A DNA stretch of 64,000 nucleotides from Pyrus communis. Lineage: Eukaryota; Streptophyta; Magnoliopsida; Rosales; Rosaceae. The position numbers and the translations under genes were made by a program. Under the pieces are notes generated by a model. The model was given only the letters and a program-made list of their open reading frames with translations. It ran no database searches and was not told the origin of the DNA. Positions 60,657 through 64,000 of this stretch are shown in pieces. Numbering within the stretch: position 1 is the stretch's first letter; each line of letters begins with the position of its first letter. Location: NCBI RefSeq assembly GCF_963583255.1, contig NC_084808.1, positions 27,608,300-27,672,299 on the forward strand. Reading direction: 5' to 3'.

Positions 60657-60760
60657 TCCGTTGGACAGTCCGTACATGTGCGTGCGGTGTGTGCGCAGCG
60701 ACCTGATCACATATTCCCAGCTCAACAAAATTACCAGCCTGTCCTTCTCTCTTTCATCCT
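60233..60760 (+). promoter_or_regulatory. Putative IPT promoter and 5' leader with (CT)n tract
   Basis: A TATA-like box (ctatatataaaag, about 60235-60247) lies roughly 515 bp before the ATG. The leader would be long, with upstream ATGs (for example at 60349) and a (CT)n tract of about 20 repeats at 60609-60652, about 110 bp before the start. A leader intron cannot be excluded. Confidence 0.35.
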
Positions 60761-61873
60761 ATGACACTTCATCCCTTCCCAACTCACTCCCGTTATTATT
60801 CTAATCTCAATTTCAATACGAATTATATCTCCCACTGCTTCCACTTGTTCCCGCCGCTCTACCACCTCTACAACCACCCCACTCCTCCGCTTCACCTCCC
60901 CCAAAGGCCCCGCCTCTCGGCCCACATGGCCACCGGGCCCACCTCCTCGGGCCCACGTCGAAAAGACAAGCTCCTCGTCATCATGGGGGCCACCGGCGCC
61001 GGCAAGTCCCGCCTCTCCCTCGACCTCGCCACCCGCTTCCCCTTCTTCGAAATCGTCAACTCCGACAAAATGCAACTCTACCGCGGCCTAGACATCACCA
61101 CCAACAAGCTCCCCCTACCGGAACGACTCGGCGTCTCCCACCACCTCCTCGGCGAGTTCGACCCCCTAGACGGCGACTTCACCCCCGCCGATTTTCGCGC
61201 CGTCGCCGGTCAGGTTGTTTCCTGCATTACCAATCGGAGGAAGGTGCCGATGCTCGTCGGCGGGTCAAACTCCTTCATTCACGCGCTGGTCGCGGAAAGG
61301 TTCGAACCGGGCTCCAGTGTCTTCGAACCGGGTTTCGACGCCTCCGTCTCGGCCGAGCTCAGATACAATTGCTGTTTTCTTTGGGTGGACGTGTCGATGG
61401 CGGTGTTGACGGAGTATTTATCAAAGCGAGTCGACGAAATGCTCGACTCGGGAATGTTCGACGAGTTGGCCAAGTTTTGCGACCCGGATCGCCAGGACAA
61501 GCACGACCCAGCTGCGGTTCCGACAGGGTTGAGAAAGGCGATTGGAGTGCCCGAGTTCACCCGGTATTTTAAAAAATACCCACAAAGTAAAAGAGACGAG
61601 GACGACGACCTGGAGCGGAGAGGAGCGTACGAAGAGGCGGTGAGGGCGATCAAGGACAACACGTGTCAGCTCGCGAAGAGGCAGATAGGGAAGATCCTAC
61701 GGTTAAGAGGGGGAGGGTGGGACTTACGAAGACTAGACGCCACGGACGCGTTTAGGGCGGTGGTTGCGACGTCGACGTCGGAAAATGACGGAGGAGAGCG
61801 GTGGTCAGAGATATGGGAGAGGCAGGTGGTGGAACCAAGCGCGAAGATTGTGAAGCGCTTCTTGGAGGAGTAG
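60761..61873 (+). CDS. IPT: Adenylate isopentenyltransferase (cytokinin synthesis)
   Basis: Transfers the dimethylallyl group to ATP or ADP, the first step of cytokinin synthesis in plants. Intronless, 370 codons plus stop, as usual for ADP/ATP-type IPT genes. The P-loop GATGAGKS is at residues 76-83, followed by NSDKMQLYRGLDITTNK (100-116), HHLLGEFDPLDGDFTPADF and VGGSNSFIHALVAERFEP. Then come LRYNCCFLWVDVSMAVLTEY, LRKAIGVPEFTRYF, CQLAKRQIGKILRL and a C-terminus RRLDATDAF then IWERQVVEPSAKIVKRFL. The GEFDP and AERFEP blocks and the DAT motif are most like the Arabidopsis IPT1 branch in my memory; the exact subgroup is uncertain. The His-, Tyr- and Pro-rich N-terminus before residue 66 looks like a plastid transit peptide. 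A downstream Met at residue 56 could give a shorter form. The coding region is far more GC-rich than its surroundings. No defect seen. Confidence 0.94.
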   Translation: MTLHPFPTHSRYYSNLNFNTNYISHCFHLFPPLYHLYNHPTPPLHLPQRPRLSAHMATGPTSSGPRRKDKLLVIMGATGAGKSRLSLDLATRFPFFEIVNSDKMQLYRGLDITTNKLPLPERLGVSHHLLGEFDPLDGDFTPADFRAVAGQVVSCITNRRKVPMLVGGSNSFIHALVAERFEPGSSVFEPGFDASVSAELRYNCCFLWVDVSMAVLTEYLSKRVDEMLDSGMFDELAKFCDPDRQDKHDPAAVPTGLRKAIGVPEFTRYFKKYPQSKRDEDDDLERRGAYEEAVRAIKDNTCQLAKRQIGKILRLRGGGWDLRRLDATDAFRAVVATSTSENDGGERWSEIWERQVVEPSAKIVKRFLEE

Positions 61874-64000
61874 GTCTTCCAGCTTTTTCCAGCTATACAT
61901 TTCCTTTTTTTTCTTTTTTCTTTTTTTAAATTCTCCTCCAAATGTTGAGTTCGTTAAGAATTTTGGGGAAAATTCTTCTGTGCCTCTGCTTCCCAATTCC
62001 TGTATGCACCGGAGAAAAAAAAAGGGAAAAATCGAAGGGTGGGAGTGGACTTGGAAGACCGAGACCAGAATGCGACAAGTTTTGGATTTTGGGAGGGAAA
62101 TGCAAAAAACACGAAATACAGGAAATTTAGAAGGAAAAAAAGAAAAAGAAAAAAATTATTTTGGCAAGTGAGCAAAAGAGTTTTGTGAAATTTTCGCAAC
62201 TTAAATAGGGAAATTCTGTGAATTTTGTTCTCTCAAATGTAATTGAGCAGGGACTCTTTTAATCACAAATTTAGTGTGTTAGCAATGAGCAAATCACTCA
62301 CTAAACTCTTCTTAGTTCCTTCCTAATACAACATCAGCCTTTATTGTTCAGGTAATATTATTTAGTACACAAAATCGAATTTTTTTAGTACATGTGAGGT
62401 CCAAATACAATAGTATTGCCTGTCTTTCTCTAATAAAGAGTATTTATGTAAATTTAGCTTTGCAGTCTACCGCGCGGAAATATTTTTAAGTAAAAGATTA
62501 TGTATTGTGCTTATATCTCACATCATATCAGAGTCCTTATCCAAGGAGATCTCAATTTTTTTTTATAAATATGGGGACTAGTTGTGGGGTGCACACTACA
62601 TTAAACTTCAACAATCCGTACCGTTTATTTTTCAAGTATTCATTCATAGATCATCCTTGTAAAAAGTCAGTTCAATCCATAACTATTTACCCATTTGATT
62701 GTCTTGATAAAATTTCAATGTTTGTTAGAAGATAGTGTTCGTCGATTTCTTTGAACTCAATTAGATACCTCAAACATTTTCGATTTAGCTAATATTTTGT
62801 AAGGAAGATCTATGAAGTGAAACGGTGAAAAATAGACGGTTCGAATCGTTGAAATTCGATGTGAAGTGAGCCCGCCAATTAGTCCCAATTTCTATCGAAA
62901 AATGAATATCCCTTTAGATAAAGGGGCTGCACATCACGTAAGGTATACTAAAATTGACTTTTTGTAGTATCTGCTGACGATACAAGTGATTTTCCGATCG
63001 AAAAAGGGAAGAAAATCTAGTAAAAGTGTGCTTTTATGCGAAATCCCAGATTAGAAAGGGAGTTGGAGATTTGGCAATTTTACTAGATTTTGTTGTAGAT
63101 CTTGTTAAATGCCAAATTGTTCCGTGATCTTGTTTCTAGATACACTAACTACGTACACACGTTCTAATAAATTAGTCTCCTTCGACCTTCTGTGTTTATT
63201 CTTTGATGATATATATTATCATAATTGTATGCTTATCAGCTGATCAAATTCAGGGTTAATAAATCAGAAATCCATTTTTTTAAACTAAGAAAACTTGCAT
63301 TTTTCTTATGGACCGTGGATGGGACCACGTAGCTTGAGTCCGACGTAAAGCGTGACATTGATCGTTGCTAAATGAGTTTCTTGTTTAGTCCTCTGTGTTT
63401 TAGAAGTTTTCTCTATTTCTACATTTGTTTCTTCCTCACATTCCCCTTTTCGTTTGTTTACGAGGTTTCTTTCAATTTCTTAGCAACAATATGTGACGTA
63501 GTCATTTAAATTGTATAGTAATTAATTAAAGTCACGCTAATTTAACAATAATTAATCAATAACAAGAAAAAATGCAACTCAAATCCGACGAATTATTTTG
63601 TGTATAATTAAGGATGTGGGTTGTGGCTTGGGAATTCGTGAGGGAATTTTGGAAAAATGTTTAATTTCATGTCCCAAGTAGTTTTAATAATATTAATGTA
63701 GAGTTGCGAATATTAGGGATTCTATATGTAGGACATGATATCAAGCGAAGGCTAGGGTGATACTTTCTTTCCATTCTCAACCAACAATGCACGTCCTCAA
63801 AGTGCTTTTCCTTCAAGCGCTTCTGCTGCATAAAACATAATTGCAGACATCTGATTTGGAGAACGACTTCAGGTCAATTGTAGTTGCAAGATTTAATTGG
63901 AATTTGAAACTTCACATGGAGGTCACGACTAGTCAATTTTGTGCCAGCAGAGTTACAAACTTCAGAGGAACAAGGGAACATCAATTGAGTTTACCATTTC
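61874..64000. other. 3' flank of IPT and window end
   Basis: Presumed IPT 3' UTR over the first few hundred bases (T-rich run at 61905-61927), then AT-rich sequence. No gene, RNA gene or defined repeat recognised. Confidence 0.4.

Noticed and set aside
60230..60764. Open frames with Ser-Leu repeats upstream of IPT
   Set aside because: Produced by the (CT)n microsatellite and the leader; no protein family.

Overview
This is plant nuclear DNA. It has AT-rich intergenic sequence, GT-AG introns, many miniature inverted-repeat transposons (MITEs), a retrotransposon primer-binding site matching initiator tRNA-Met, and genes found only in flowering plants (JAGGED, plastid RPL15, adenylate isopentenyltransferase, IST1-like). 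Gene content and MITE styles suggest a eudicot, perhaps a woody Rosaceae such as Malus, Pyrus or Prunus. The family assignment is inference only.

1-5.5 kb: the plastid ribosomal protein L15 gene (minus strand), then a SABATH methyltransferase pseudogene broken by a Mutator-like MITE. 5.7-22.8 kb: an RNA-silencing block with two complete four-exon RDR1 genes in tandem on the minus strand (6.6-11.3 and 15.7-19.7 kb). A decayed extra copy of the catalytic RDR1 exon lies at 5.8-5.95 kb. Around and between the RDR1 genes are pieces of an aspartate-semialdehyde dehydrogenase (ASADH) gene, a degraded copy of an RRM protein gene, and MITEs. 23-28.2 kb: MITEs and a 2.1-kb non-autonomous LTR element with 187-bp LTRs, a perfect 5-bp target duplication and an internal higher-order tandem array.

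28.6-30.6 kb: a JAGGED-type C2H2 zinc-finger gene (plus strand) whose ATG is apparently split by an intron. 30.7-41.1 kb: gene-poor AT-rich DNA with MITEs and microsatellites. 41.1-43.5 kb: an IST1-like gene (minus strand) with a 2.35-kb non-autonomous hAT element inserted about 180 bp upstream of its ATG. 47-49 kb: two broken monoglyceride-lipase-like copies. 49-60 kb: repeats and no convincing gene. 60.76-61.87 kb: an intronless adenylate isopentenyltransferase (cytokinin synthesis), followed by 2 kb without a recognisable gene.

Six genes look intact: RPL15, two RDR1, JAG-like, IST1-like and IPT. They act in unrelated processes: plastid translation, RNA silencing, organ growth, endosomal sorting and cytokinin synthesis. 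The RDR1 pair is the only functional cluster. Exon coordinates were read by eye from splice motifs and known protein families and may be off by a base or two, but each intact gene model sums to a whole number of codons. Family consensus comparisons are from memory, not from a search.
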